Assembly (NCBI GenBank): GCA_040902225.1
Contig: JBBDXT010000002.1
Location: 280,036 to 344,035, forward strand
Length of the DNA stretch: 64,000 nt
Source: Chloroflexota bacterium
Lineage (GTDB): Bacteria; Chloroflexota; Limnocylindria; QHBO01
Reading direction: 5' to 3'
Shown here: piece by piece, positions 44,551 to 53,008 of the stretch
How the letters are laid out: every line of letters starts with the position of its first letter
Numbering within the stretch: position 1 is the stretch's first letter
Made by a program: the position numbers and the translations under genes
Notes under the pieces: generated by a model
Databases searched by the model: none
Told to the model about the DNA's origin: nothing
What the model saw: the letters and a program-made list of their open reading frames with translations, nothing else

Positions 44551-44690
44551 TACCAATCCCATTGGTACAACCGCGCCCCAACCCCACGTCGGGCGCGGCG
44601 CTACCAACAGGGCTGGTGCAAATGAGCCGGAACTGCACCCAGAACGGCTCGGGAGGGCTCCGACGCGCTGTTGTACCAATGTCACTGGTA
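44551..44690. repeat. Family 2 palindrome array, copy 2
   Basis: TACCA-N7-TGGTA (44551-44567, arms extend to TACCAAT/ATTGGTA), TACCA-N7-TGGTG (44602-44618) and TACCA-N7-TGGTA (44674-44690), spaced 51 and 72 bp. GC inverted repeats lie between (CCGCGCCC 44571-44578 with GGGCGCGG 44591-44598; GAGCCG 44624-44629 with CGGCTC 44645-44650). Located between cofD and the LLM oxidoreductase gene. Confidence 0.8.
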
Positions 44691-44723
44691 AGCGGCCCAA
44701 GGCGCCGAGGCGAGCAGCCCGGC

Positions 44724-45662
44724 TCAGCCGGCCTCCAACATCGGCTTCACCTGGGTGATCAACCGCTCCATGCTCTCGCCGTCGTGGGGCGCAGGAAAAC
44801 CGATGATGAAGTGCCGGAACCCAATCCCCAGGTACGGCCGCATCATCTCGGCGACCTGCTCCGGCGTCCCGATGTTCTGGTTGGGCCAGGCCCGCGCCCT
44901 GCCGTTGTGCGCGAAGAGCTCGTCGTTCACGCGGCGCGCCTCGGCCTCGGTGTCGCGGATGACCGTGACCCCCATCCCCACCGTCCGCTCGATCTCGGAT
45001 TCGTCGCGCCCGACCTCGGCGCAGTGGCGGCGGAGGACCTCGTCCTTGTGCTTGACGTTCTCGAAGCCACCACCGAGGTTGCACATGTCCGCGTACAGCG
45101 CGACGGTCCGCAGCGTGCGACGCTCACCACCACCCCCGATCAGCAGCGGGAACCGCGCCTGCACCGGCGGCGGGTCGTTCCGAACGGCGCGCGCCGCATA
45201 GAACTCCTCGCCAGACGGCTGCTGACCCAGGAGCATGCCGCGCATGATGCGGGCCGCCTCGTCGAGCCAGCGCAGCCGCTCGCCGGGCGAGCCGCCGAAC
45301 GGGATCCCGAAGGCCGTATGCTCGGTCTCGAACCAGGCTGCGCCGATTCCCAGGATCGCCCGCCCGCCGGAGACGTGATCCAGGGCGGTCGCCATCTTGG
45401 CCACCAGGGCTGGGTTGCGGTACGTGTTGGCGCCGACCATCAGCCCGATCCGAGCCCGCTCGGTGGCACCGGCCCAGCCGGCGATCACCATCCAGCCCTC
45501 GAGCATCGGGCCCTGGTCAGAGCCCACGATCGGGTAGAGGTGGTCCCAGGTCCATAGGTCGTCGTAGCCGAGCTCGTCAGCGTGGACCGCCGCGGCGCGC
45601 AGAGCTGGCCAGGTGGTGTACTGGTTCCAGGCCAGCATGCCCAGCTTGACGGGCGAGCTCAC
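44724..45662 (-). CDS. LLM class F420-dependent oxidoreductase
   Basis: 312 aa, GTG start overlapping the next gene's stop by 4 bp. Bacterial luciferase-like TIM barrel: KLGMLAWNQYTTWPALRAAAVHADELGYDDLWTWDHL, VSGGRAILGIGAAWFETEHTAFGIPF and FPLLIGGGGERRTLR. These segments match F420-using members. Substrate unknown. Sits beside the cof genes and an F420-type PPOX protein. Confidence 0.85.
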   Translation of the reverse strand: MSSPVKLGMLAWNQYTTWPALRAAAVHADELGYDDLWTWDHLYPIVGSDQGPMLEGWMVIAGWAGATERARIGLMVGANTYRNPALVAKMATALDHVSGGRAILGIGAAWFETEHTAFGIPFGGSPGERLRWLDEAARIMRGMLLGQQPSGEEFYAARAVRNDPPPVQARFPLLIGGGGERRTLRTVALYADMCNLGGGFENVKHKDEVLRRHCAEVGRDESEIERTVGMGVTVIRDTEAEARRVNDELFAHNGRARAWPNQNIGTPEQVAEMMRPYLGIGFRHFIIGFPAPHDGESMERLITQVKPMLEAG

Positions 45663-46060
45663 GTGTGGCGGATCACCCGCTCGACGTGGACCGTGATGTC
45701 GACCCGGTCGCCCATCGCGAACGAGCCCTCGCCCTGCCCGTAGCGGTGGGCCATGGCCCAGATGTTGGCAAGTGCCTTCTCGCGGTCGTCAGAGAGCTCG
45801 GCGCGGCCCTCGATGGTGACGTAATCGGTCCCCTCCTCGAAGCAGAGGCTGACGCGCGGGTCACGCCGCAGGTGGCGATCCTTGATGCGACCGGCGAGCG
45901 TGTTGAGCAGGACCACGTCGTCCCGATCGGGATCCAGGTCGAACCAGATCACCGACAGCTTCGGCATGCAGTCCTTGCCGATGGTGGCCATCACCGGGAA
46001 TCGCAGCTTGCTGAGCAGCCATTCCCGCAGTTCCGGGGTGATCGTGTCGGCTGTCGTCAT
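45659..46060 (-). CDS. PPOX class F420-dependent oxidoreductase
   Basis: 133 aa from ATG 46060 (MTTADTITPELREWL). Split beta-barrel of the pyridoxamine-phosphate-oxidase superfamily: FPVMATIGKDCMPKLSVIWFDLDPDRDDVVLLNTLAGRIKDRHLRRDPRVSLCFEEG, with the K/R residues used for F420 or FMN phosphate binding. Divergent from cinA with a 40-bp shared promoter. The long upstream frame to 46750 is antisense to cinA and not coding. Confidence 0.85.
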   Translation of the reverse strand: MTTADTITPELREWLLSKLRFPVMATIGKDCMPKLSVIWFDLDPDRDDVVLLNTLAGRIKDRHLRRDPRVSLCFEEGTDYVTIEGRAELSDDREKALANIWAMAHRYGQGEGSFAMGDRVDITVHVERVIRHT

Positions 46061-46086
46061 GGATGAGGCCACGTTCCGCATGCTAC

Positions 46087-46092
46087 TAGACT
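46087..46092 (+). promoter_or_regulatory. Leaderless -10 box (TAGACT)
   Basis: TAGACT, 8 nt before the cinA ATG at 46101. Confidence 0.5.
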
Positions 46093-46100
46093 CCGGACCG

Positions 46101-47243
46101 ATGGACCCCGAGAGCAACGGACCCACCGCCGAGCTGCTCAGCATCGGCTCGGAGCTGCTCGCCGGGGAGACGATCGACACCAACGCAGCCTTCCTCGGAT
46201 CGGCGCTCGCACGCCTCGGGATCCCGCTGCGAAGCATCCGCGCGCTGCCCGATGACCGGGCGGTGATCGCCGCAGCCTTCGCCGAGGCCGGCGGCCGCGT
46301 CCCGCTGGTGGTGGCCACCGGTGGCCTGGGGCCGACCCACGACGACCTGACCCGCGAGGGACTGGCCGATGCCCTGGGCGAGGAGCTGATCCCAGACCAC
46401 GCCCTCGAGGCGCAGCTGCGGAAGCGCTTCGCGGCCTTCGGAACGATGCCCGAGTCCAACCTGCGCCAGGCCCTGCGTGTGCCATCAGCCGCGGCGCTCC
46501 CCAACCCCATCGGCTCCGCGCCCGGTTGGTGGGTGGATCGGGAAGGGTTGGTCGTGGTGTTGATGCCCGGAGTCCCGTCGGAGATGCGGCGCATGTGGAA
46601 CGAGCAGGTCGTCCATCGTCTTGCCGGCCGCTTCGCGCTGCGGCCCGTCCACGCGCGGAGCGTGAAGACGTTTGGGATCGGCGAGTCAGCCCTGGCCGAG
46701 ATGGTCGGCGACCTGCTGGCGGAGCCCGGTGCCGGCGTTGATGCGGGCATCTACGCGCACGACGACGGCGTGCACCTGCGCTTCTGGACCCGAGGTGAGG
46801 TGGAAGCCCTGGATGCGCCGGTGGCGCGTGCGCTGGCTCTCCTCGGCGACCGGGCGTATGGCACCGACGAAGCCGGTCTCGCGGGAGTGGCACTCGCTGC
46901 ACTCGGGCGCGCGGGCGCCGCGACCGTCGCCTCGTGGGAAGCCGACACCCGCGGCACGTTGCTCTCCATCCTGGCCGCTGCCGAGGCAGCTCCCGGGTCG
47001 GCGCAATTTGTTGGCGGTCTGCTCGACGGCGGCGGCGCCATGTCCACCCTGGTGGCCGACGCGGTGATCCAGGTCTCGCTGCTCCCGACCGATGCCCATG
47101 GTCGCAGCCGCGTCCGCGTCTCGGTGACCGGAACCGTCAGCCTGCCGATGGTCGAGGTGCGCGTGCACGGCAGCGGGCCGCAGCGCGCTCGACGCGCGGC
47201 CTTTGCGGCGTTGGACCAGGTGCGGAGGGCTTTCGCGGGATAG
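46101..47243 (+). CDS. cinA: CinA family protein with degenerate amidase domain
   Basis: 380 aa from ATG 46101. N-terminal COG1058 ADP-ribose/NMN-type pyrophosphatase domain is intact (IGSELLAGETIDTNAAFLGSALARLGI, VVATGGLGPTHDDLTREGLADALG, LMPGVPSEMRRMW). The C-terminal region corresponds to PncC nicotinamide-nucleotide amidase, but the catalytic S-C-T-G-G is replaced (VASWEADTRGTLLSIL), while PGSAQFVGGLLDGG keeps the fold. The amidase half is probably inactive. Ends in a good hairpin terminator. Confidence 0.85.
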   Translation: MDPESNGPTAELLSIGSELLAGETIDTNAAFLGSALARLGIPLRSIRALPDDRAVIAAAFAEAGGRVPLVVATGGLGPTHDDLTREGLADALGEELIPDHALEAQLRKRFAAFGTMPESNLRQALRVPSAAALPNPIGSAPGWWVDREGLVVVLMPGVPSEMRRMWNEQVVHRLAGRFALRPVHARSVKTFGIGESALAEMVGDLLAEPGAGVDAGIYAHDDGVHLRFWTRGEVEALDAPVARALALLGDRAYGTDEAGLAGVALAALGRAGAATVASWEADTRGTLLSILAAAEAAPGSAQFVGGLLDGGGAMSTLVADAVIQVSLLPTDAHGRSRVRVSVTGTVSLPMVEVRVHGSGPQRARRAAFAALDQVRRAFAG

Positions 47244-47244
47244 G

Positions 47245-47276
47245 GCGAGGCCCCCGGTCGGAACCGAGGGCCTCGC
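47245..47276. terminator. Bidirectional hairpin terminator
   Basis: 13-bp stem GCGAGGCCCCCGG/CCGAGGGCCTCGC (one mismatch) with a 6-nt loop directly after the cinA stop and 25 bp from the convergent gene end. No U-tract. Confidence 0.6.
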
Positions 47277-47300
47277 GGTACTCAACTGTGGTGACAGCTG

Positions 47301-49151
47301 CTACGGGATTGACAACCGATTGCCGTAGATGTTCTGGTCAACGCCACCGGCGTTCGCGCACTGGTCGGCGCCGTACGTCACGCCGTCAGTCCCCAGCACA
47401 CGGCATTGCAAGACATCGAAACCATCCTGCACCGTCTCGCGTGGATCGGTGCCCGGGACGACGTTGCGGTTATCGGTCCAGGTCACATACGCCTCCAGGT
47501 CTCCCCCGTCGTCCACGATGGAGACCCAGTTGTAGTCGCCCTGGAACGGGACCTGCCGATTACCGAACATCTCGTACTGGGGCTGGTGCCCGACGTCCGA
47601 CACCTTGATTGACGACCAGGTGCTCAGATCGGACGCCGATGCCGAAGCCACGAACGTATTCACCACGTCGTCCGAGGCGCACGCCGTGGCCGAAGCGGTG
47701 TTGCCCATCGGCCGCTGGACGCTCCAGCAGTCGTCGGTCCGGCTGTCCTGCCAGACCACTGCAAGGGTGCCGTTCAACGCGTCGATATCAGGGAAGAACT
47801 GATGGCCGACACCCCCGGCGTTGTCTACCTTGACTGGGCTGCTCCACGTGGCTCCATCGTCCGTCGATGCGACGACGTAGACGACTGAGCGGCCGACCTT
47901 GCCTGGACCGGCCGAGTTGTAGCTGTTCGCCGGGTTGGGGACGATCGTCGCCGGATCGACCGCGTTGTAGACGAGGTAGACACCGTCCGTGGTGGCGTTC
48001 TGGTCTGCCGTTGAGCGTGGCTCCAGGGGCACGCGGGCGAACACGAACCCGGTTGGGCAGAGCTCCGCGCCGTCACCGCAGTCGCGGCTGCCATCGAGCG
48101 GGTTGTACGGCGTGATGTCTTGGATCTTCTTCGGTCTGCTGAAGCTCGCTCCAGCATCGGTCGAGCGCACGAAGAAGAGGGCATTGGCTCCCGGCACGCT
48201 CGCATCGTTGAAGGTGCGGAAGGTGACGTACAGGTCGCCGTCGCCCTCGATCGCGATGTCGCAGCCCTGCACCGAGCCGCTGAAGCCGTGCGTCGTCAGC
48301 TGGATCGGCCTGGAGAAGGATTCCCCGTTATCCGTACTCCGGCTGAGGTAGATCTTGTTCTGACCGAAGCCGGTGAAGCGCGACCAGCAGACGTAGACAT
48401 TCCCCTCGGAGGCTTCATCGGTGCGGTCGACCTCGAGCATCGGCTTGTCCTGGAAGATCCCGAAGAAGTTCCGCGACGGGGTGCCGATTCCGACGACGCG
48501 GGTGTGCTTGTAGTTGACCGGGTAGTCCGGCGTCAGCCCGGGAATGACCACATCGCCGGACGTGTACTTCGCGACATACACGTGGCCGTTGATCGCATCG
48601 GCACGGTTGAAGCTGATCCCACCGACGAAGAGGTTGCCGTCGTTGTCGAAGGCGCCAATCGGGTCGCCCGCATCGGTGTGGGTGCCGAACAGCGGAGACG
48701 CCTGGCCCTCTGCGGACGTGTCCTCTGGATAGCCGGGCACGAAGGAGTCGACCCATGTCTCGCCACCGTCGCGCGAGTAGGCGAATCCCTGCCAGCCGTC
48801 CCCCAGGTCGGTCTGGCAGTAGTCGTTCCAGCCGGCGACCACCGTCTGGGGATCAGTGGGGTCGATCACGGAGAACGGCTCGTTGCCCTGGCGACGGCTC
48901 CCTCCGTCGTTGTTGTCAAGATCGTCGTCGTTTGGATTGGCGTCCGGCGCAGTGCTCGTCCCAGTGTTGTTGCAATGCAGGACCGCGTCGTCACTGCCGC
49001 CGTCGTGCCGGACATACGTCTGGCCGCTCACGGCGTCATCTCCCGGGTTGATCTGCGACAGCGCTATCGCAGATGTAGCCGACGCCACGATAAACGCCAG
49101 CGCCATGAAAATGGCCGTGAACCTGTGGAACGGCCTTGCGCGCAGTTTCAT
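47301..49151 (-). CDS. Secreted Asp-box (BNR/sialidase-like) protein
   Basis: 616 aa, ATG 49151 with GAGGTAGGT upstream. Signal peptide FTAIFMALAFIVASATSAIA. At least four Asp boxes (SRDGGETW, STDNGESFS, STDAGASFS, STDDGATWS) mark a six-bladed beta-propeller. Several Asp/Asn-rich loops near the N-terminus (PDANPNDDDLDNNDGGS) suggest calcium binding. The catalytic Arg triad and Tyr of sialidases cannot be identified, so enzyme activity is not claimed. Located outside the cell. Confidence 0.75.
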   Translation of the reverse strand: MKLRARPFHRFTAIFMALAFIVASATSAIALSQINPGDDAVSGQTYVRHDGGSDDAVLHCNNTGTSTAPDANPNDDDLDNNDGGSRRQGNEPFSVIDPTDPQTVVAGWNDYCQTDLGDGWQGFAYSRDGGETWVDSFVPGYPEDTSAEGQASPLFGTHTDAGDPIGAFDNDGNLFVGGISFNRADAINGHVYVAKYTSGDVVIPGLTPDYPVNYKHTRVVGIGTPSRNFFGIFQDKPMLEVDRTDEASEGNVYVCWSRFTGFGQNKIYLSRSTDNGESFSRPIQLTTHGFSGSVQGCDIAIEGDGDLYVTFRTFNDASVPGANALFFVRSTDAGASFSRPKKIQDITPYNPLDGSRDCGDGAELCPTGFVFARVPLEPRSTADQNATTDGVYLVYNAVDPATIVPNPANSYNSAGPGKVGRSVVYVVASTDDGATWSSPVKVDNAGGVGHQFFPDIDALNGTLAVVWQDSRTDDCWSVQRPMGNTASATACASDDVVNTFVASASASDLSTWSSIKVSDVGHQPQYEMFGNRQVPFQGDYNWVSIVDDGGDLEAYVTWTDNRNVVPGTDPRETVQDGFDVLQCRVLGTDGVTYGADQCANAGGVDQNIYGNRLSIP

Positions 49152-49249
49152 CTGGACCTACCTCGCTAACAATGTCTGCATCAATGTCCGCGTCATCGCG
49201 AACATGGAACCCGGCGAAGCCGTGTCCCGCAGACCAAGCGTTCGCGACC

Positions 49250-49264
49250 GTTAGGCGGCCTAAC
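49250..49264. promoter_or_regulatory. 15-bp perfect palindrome
   Basis: GTTAGG-CGG-CCTAAC, 99 bp upstream of the Asp-box gene. The outline recalls the family 1 15-mer, but no partner elements lie at plus or minus 51 bp, so it is listed separately. The remaining 49152-49396 gap shows nothing else. Confidence 0.3.
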
Positions 49265-49396
49265 TGGAAAATAAGCAGCCAGTCTCAGGCCGATCGCGAG
49301 GAAGGCGACCCAGTGCCAGGGTCGTCATGGTGCCGTCCAGCCTAGGCCGATGGTCTCGGTCGCGCAACCGCGCCGCCCGCTTATTGGTGCCCTTGA

Positions 49397-50275
49397 TCAC
49401 CACTTCCCGATCAGTCGCACCGCGGCTGGACGGACCTCGAACTGCCACTCCCCCGCCTCGCCCATGTGGTCGCCATCGGCCTGGACGGGGATCAGCCGCG
49501 AGGTCAAGCTGGAGATGGTCAACGTGGTCGCCGGAACGCCCTGCGCCGCAGGCGGCCGGCGCGATGCCCAGCGGCCCACCTCAGCCGCCATGCGCGGCGC
49601 CGGGCCGGGGTAGACCCTCGCCGTCAGCTGGCCGGCGTCGGGGCGCGCACCGGGGTTGACGAGCAGCCCACGGCCGTAGAAGGGGGTCGTGCTGGCCACC
49701 ATCAGAATCATCGGCCCTTCATGGATGGTTGCACCGTCGGCCACCACCCGGACCCGATGCCGCCGTGCGAGATCGGGCAGCGAGGCGGCCACCGCGGTCG
49801 CCCAGCCGCGGAGGCGTTGCGCACCCCCGGCGGTATATCGGCGCGCGACATCCGCGTCCCAGCCGGCCCCCGCGAAGAGCGCCAGGCGACCATTCACCGC
49901 CACCAGGTCGATCGGGCGAGCCTCAGCCGCCAGCAGGACGCCGGCCAGCGCGGCCGGGTGGCGGGGCAGGTTCAGCAGGTGTGCGGTCGCATTGCCGAAC
50001 CCGGCCGGGATGTAGCCCAGGGTGACGTCCGGCCGATCGGCCACGGCGTTGTAGGCGACCCCCAGCGAACCGTCGCCGCCCACGATCACGACCGTCGCGT
50101 ACTCGCCCAAGCGCTCGTCGAGGAAGGCGCGCAGCTCGTCGCGGTCGCGCGTGGCGGTGACGTGCAGGTCCGCGTCCAGCGCGCGACGGGCGAGCGCCAC
50201 GGCGGAGCGCACGCGCGTCGAGTGCGCCGAGCCGGCCCCCTCGTTGACGAAGATCGCCGCCGGTTGGAGTTTCAG
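49397..50275 (-). CDS. Diacylglycerol/lipid kinase family protein
   Basis: Up to 292 aa. VVIVGGDGSLGVAYNAVA (GGDGS nucleotide motif), LGYIPAGFGNATAHLLNLP and DLVAVNGRLALFAGAGWDADV are typical of the DGK/YegS catalytic domain. The first standard start is GTG 50212, but the frame upstream still encodes family sequence (AAIFVNEGAGSAHSTR, the N-x-x-A-G-S motif). I therefore extend it to CTG 50275, which overlaps the lipoprotein stop as CTGA. Phosphorylates a membrane lipid, probably in the cytoplasm at the membrane. Confidence 0.75.
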   Translation of the reverse strand: MKLQPAAIFVNEGAGSAHSTRVRSAVALARRALDADLHVTATRDRDELRAFLDERLGEYATVVIVGGDGSLGVAYNAVADRPDVTLGYIPAGFGNATAHLLNLPRHPAALAGVLLAAEARPIDLVAVNGRLALFAGAGWDADVARRYTAGGAQRLRGWATAVAASLPDLARRHRVRVVADGATIHEGPMILMVASTTPFYGRGLLVNPGARPDAGQLTARVYPGPAPRMAAEVGRWASRRPPAAQGVPATTLTISSLTSRLIPVQADGDHMGEAGEWQFEVRPAAVRLIGKW

Positions 50276-50886
50276 GGCAGGCCGCTGATGATCTCAGCGG
50301 CGATTTCCTGGTCGCTGGGGACCAGGAACACCAGCACGTCACCATCGACGTACAGGTAATTCGTCGCAGGGCCGTCGGCTGCCGTCTCGACCTGCTTGCC
50401 GTCGATCGTGGTGGCGGTCCAATCCAGCGGGGTATCGCGCGAGGAATCAGTGGCCTTCTTGAAGGCCACTGCGAGTCGGTCGGAGTCAACTCCCGCGGCA
50501 CGAAACACAAACATCCTTGCGCTGAAATTGACGGTCGCGGAGTAGCCGACTCCGATCGCCAGCGACACCTCGTTCTCCGAAACACCGAGATCCTGAAGTA
50601 ACGTGCCGATGACATCGGCGTCGAACTCAAGCAGGGACTCGTTGCCCCGCATGCTTACCTTCTTCATTGCCACGCCCGCGACGGCGTCGGGGATCCAGGC
50701 CTCGAGGTCGGCGACAGCTCCTTCGGTCAAGGACGGCAGGATGCCGCCATCGGGAGCAAGCTCCTCCGAGGCAGCCGCCGCTGCGTCGGTCGACGGCTCG
50801 CCGGCGTTGCTCGATGCTGCCGAAGTGCAAGCAATGAGGACAATGGCCAGTGTCGCCAGTGCGGCAGCGGCCCGCAATCGGTTCAC
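50272..50886 (-). CDS. Putative lipoprotein
   Basis: 204 aa, GTG start with AGGAGAAGGG 5 nt upstream. Signal peptide ALATLAIVLIAC with lipobox LIAC, Ala/Ser linker, then a compact alpha/beta domain (SLTEGAVADLEAWIPDAVAGVAMKKVSMRG...YLYVDGDVLVFLVPSDQEIAAEIISGLP). The ending resembles the VYVLDVDG...EEMR ends of the anti-sigma sensor domains in layout, but not clearly in sequence. No function assigned. Confidence 0.7.
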   Translation of the reverse strand: MNRLRAAAALATLAIVLIACTSAASSNAGEPSTDAAAAASEELAPDGGILPSLTEGAVADLEAWIPDAVAGVAMKKVSMRGNESLLEFDADVIGTLLQDLGVSENEVSLAIGVGYSATVNFSARMFVFRAAGVDSDRLAVAFKKATDSSRDTPLDWTATTIDGKQVETAADGPATNYLYVDGDVLVFLVPSDQEIAAEIISGLP

Positions 50887-50937
50887 GCGGTCCCTTCTCC
50901 TCGGGGTTGGGTGGTCGAGGATACCCCGAGTGGGCGG

Positions 50938-52317
50938 CTACTTCAGATAAGCACTTCGCTGGCGCCTCAGAAATTGGCCGTCGCCCCTGGCGCCCAGCCA
51001 TTCCTCGCCATCCACCAGGATCTTGCCGCGCGCCAAGACGACGTCGGCGGCCCCAGTCACCTCGCGACCCTCGTAGCATGAATAGTCGACGTTCATGTGG
51101 TGGGTCGAGGCGCTGATGGTGTGCTTCCGCGCCGGGTCGTAGATCACCAGGTCCGCGTCCAGCCCCACCGCGACGGCTCCCTTCTGCGGGAGCCCGAACA
51201 TGCGGGCCGGCGCGGTCGACATGACCTCCACCCATCGGTTCGGAGTCAGGCGCCCGGCCACCACCCCACCGTCGTGGAGGAGGTCGACCCGGTTCTCGAC
51301 CCCGGGCAGCCCGTTCGGGACCTTGCGGAAGTCACCGACCCCCATCTCCTTCTGTCCGTGGAAGTCAAACGGGCAGTGGTCGGTCGACACGACCTGCAGG
51401 TCGTCCTTGAGGAGACCCAGCCACAGGTCGTCAGCGTGGTCGGCGGGTCGCAGCGGCGGTGAGCACACGAACTTGGCGCCGTTGAAGCCGCCTCCCATGT
51501 CCTCGAGTGACAGGAAGAGGTATTGCGGGCAGGTCTCGGCGAAGGCGGGCAGGCCCTCGTCGCGGGCTCGCCTGACCTCGTTCAAAGCCTCGCGGGCGGA
51601 GAGATGCACGATGTAGACCGGCGCGCCCGCCACCTCGGCGAGGCGGATGACGCGGTTGGTCGCCTCGCCCTCCAGCACTGGCGAGCGACTGGTGCCGTGG
51701 TAATACGGATCCGTGTTGCCGGCGTCGAAGGTCTGTCCGGCGACCACGTCGATGGCCAGGCCATTCTCGGCGTGCATCATGATCAGGCCGCCGTTCTTCG
51801 CCGACTGCTGCATCGCCCGGAAGATGGCCCCGTCATCGGAGAAGAAGACGCCGGGGTAGGCGGTGAACAGCTTGAAGGTGGTCACCCCCTCGTCAACCAG
51901 GGTGTCCATCTCGGCCAGGACGTCGTCGCGGACGTCGCTGATTATCATGTGGAAGCCGTAGTCGATGCAGGCATTGCCATCGGCCTTTTCATGCCAGGCG
52001 TCGAGGCCGTCGCGCAGCGCCTTGCCCCGGGGCTGGACCGCGAAGTCGACGATGGTCGTCGTCCCTCCGAAGGCAGCCGCGCGGGTCCCGGTCTCGAAGG
52101 TGTCCTTGGCAGCGGTCCCCCCGAAGGGCAGCTCCATGTGGGTGTGCACGTCGATGGCACCGGGGATGACCCACTTGCCCGATGCGTCCACGGTGCGGTC
52201 GGCGGTCGCGGCCAGGTCGGTGCCGATCATGGCAATCCTCTCGCCGTCGACCAGGACGTCGGCCCGGGTGGTGGCGTCGGCGTTGACGACGGTGCCGTTC
52301 TTGATCAGCGTGCGCAT
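50938..52317 (-). CDS. hydA: Dihydropyrimidinase/D-hydantoinase
   Basis: 459 aa, ATG with GGGAGGAA 7 nt upstream. Opens dihydrouracil/dihydrothymine or hydantoins to carbamoyl amino acids. Metal motif GAIDVHTHMELPFGG (H58, H60), carboxylated Lys K149 in TFKLFTAYPG, later MMHAENG, HLSAREAL and VSTDHCPFDFHGQKEMGVGDF. Length and motifs match DHPase. Works with the beta-ureidopropionase gene 3.7 kb away on the same strand. Confidence 0.92.
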   Translation of the reverse strand: MRTLIKNGTVVNADATTRADVLVDGERIAMIGTDLAATADRTVDASGKWVIPGAIDVHTHMELPFGGTAAKDTFETGTRAAAFGGTTTIVDFAVQPRGKALRDGLDAWHEKADGNACIDYGFHMIISDVRDDVLAEMDTLVDEGVTTFKLFTAYPGVFFSDDGAIFRAMQQSAKNGGLIMMHAENGLAIDVVAGQTFDAGNTDPYYHGTSRSPVLEGEATNRVIRLAEVAGAPVYIVHLSAREALNEVRRARDEGLPAFAETCPQYLFLSLEDMGGGFNGAKFVCSPPLRPADHADDLWLGLLKDDLQVVSTDHCPFDFHGQKEMGVGDFRKVPNGLPGVENRVDLLHDGGVVAGRLTPNRWVEVMSTAPARMFGLPQKGAVAVGLDADLVIYDPARKHTISASTHHMNVDYSCYEGREVTGAADVVLARGKILVDGEEWLGARGDGQFLRRQRSAYLK

Positions 52318-52401
52318 CGCGTTCCTCCCTGCGTGGGGGTGTTCGTGGCTCGGTTCGCGGGGGTGGGGGAACCGATGGTAGCGCGCTGGTGCGGAACCGC
52401 G

Positions 52402-52546
52402 TAATTCTCACCCGTGGAGGCTCACCACGGCACGGTGCCCTCGATGCCTCGGCTTGATGATCTATTTCTGACCTCGCGAGAGGTAAGCCGTCCTCACGAT
52501 GCACGGCACGGCAGTTACCGGTTTACGCCCCCGCCGATGAGAATTA
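52402..52546. repeat. Nested inverted repeats in intergenic region
   Basis: Outer perfect 9-bp arms TAATTCTCA (52402-52410) and TGAGAATTA (52538-52546); inside, CGGCTT (52450-52455) with AAGCCG (52485-52490), ACCTC-GCGA-GAGGT (52471-52484) and GGCAC-G-GTGCC (52429-52439). All but the last centre near 52470-52478. Fills most of the 252-bp gap between hydA and the VOC gene. A MITE-like insertion or a regulatory hairpin is possible. No target duplication is evident. Confidence 0.45.
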
Positions 52547-52569
52547 GCCCGGCTCGGTGATCGTCCGGG

Positions 52570-53007
52570 TCATCCCGCGAGGGGATCCGACCCCTGCTGA
52601 TGCATCCAGGGCGTGTACACGATGCCCACCAGGATCCCCTCCGGGCTGAGGAGGCGAGCCACGGTCTGACCCCACGGCTCGACCTTCGGTTCGACCAGGA
52701 GCCGATACCCACGCGCCGCCATCTCGGCCGCGGCGGGAGCAACGGCATCCGCCGACTCGACGTCGAGCTCGACCCCTGCCGTCGGCTCGGGGATGTCCGC
52801 CGGCCAGGTGGCCGTGCCGAAGCACGCGTCGGCTGCCTCGGAGAGCGGCCAAAGGCCGAAGTGCTTCACGCCATCGAGGTCGTCGGTGGCCCAGTAGCCG
52901 GGCGCGGTCTCCCCCATCTTGATGCCCAGGCCGTCGACCCAGAAGGCGCGGCTGGCTTCCACGTCCTTCACGATCGGCGCGAAGCCGGCCACGAAGCTTG
53001 GCTTCAT
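52570..53007 (-). CDS. VOC (glyoxalase/dioxygenase) superfamily protein
   Basis: 145 aa from ATG 53007. Two beta-alpha-beta-beta-beta modules: FAPIVKDVEASRAFWVDGLGIKMGE and VELDVESADAVAPAAAEMAARGYRLLVEPKVEPWGQTVARLLSPEGILVGIVYTPW. Metal ligands are only partly recognisable (KHFG, E near the end). Role unknown. Last gene of a minus-strand unit; follows the aminotransferase with a TGAGATG junction. Confidence 0.75.
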   Translation of the reverse strand: MKPSFVAGFAPIVKDVEASRAFWVDGLGIKMGETAPGYWATDDLDGVKHFGLWPLSEAADACFGTATWPADIPEPTAGVELDVESADAVAPAAAEMAARGYRLLVEPKVEPWGQTVARLLSPEGILVGIVYTPWMHQQGSDPLAG

Positions 53008-53008
53008 C

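Noticed and set aside
49250-49264. GTTAGGCGGCCTAAC as a further family 1 element
   Set aside because: No 15-mer at plus or minus 51 bp and no CACCGAT arms nearby; kept only as an isolated palindrome.
52402-52546. Insertion sequence
   Set aside because: No transposase frame, too short, and no target-site duplication visible at the outer arms.
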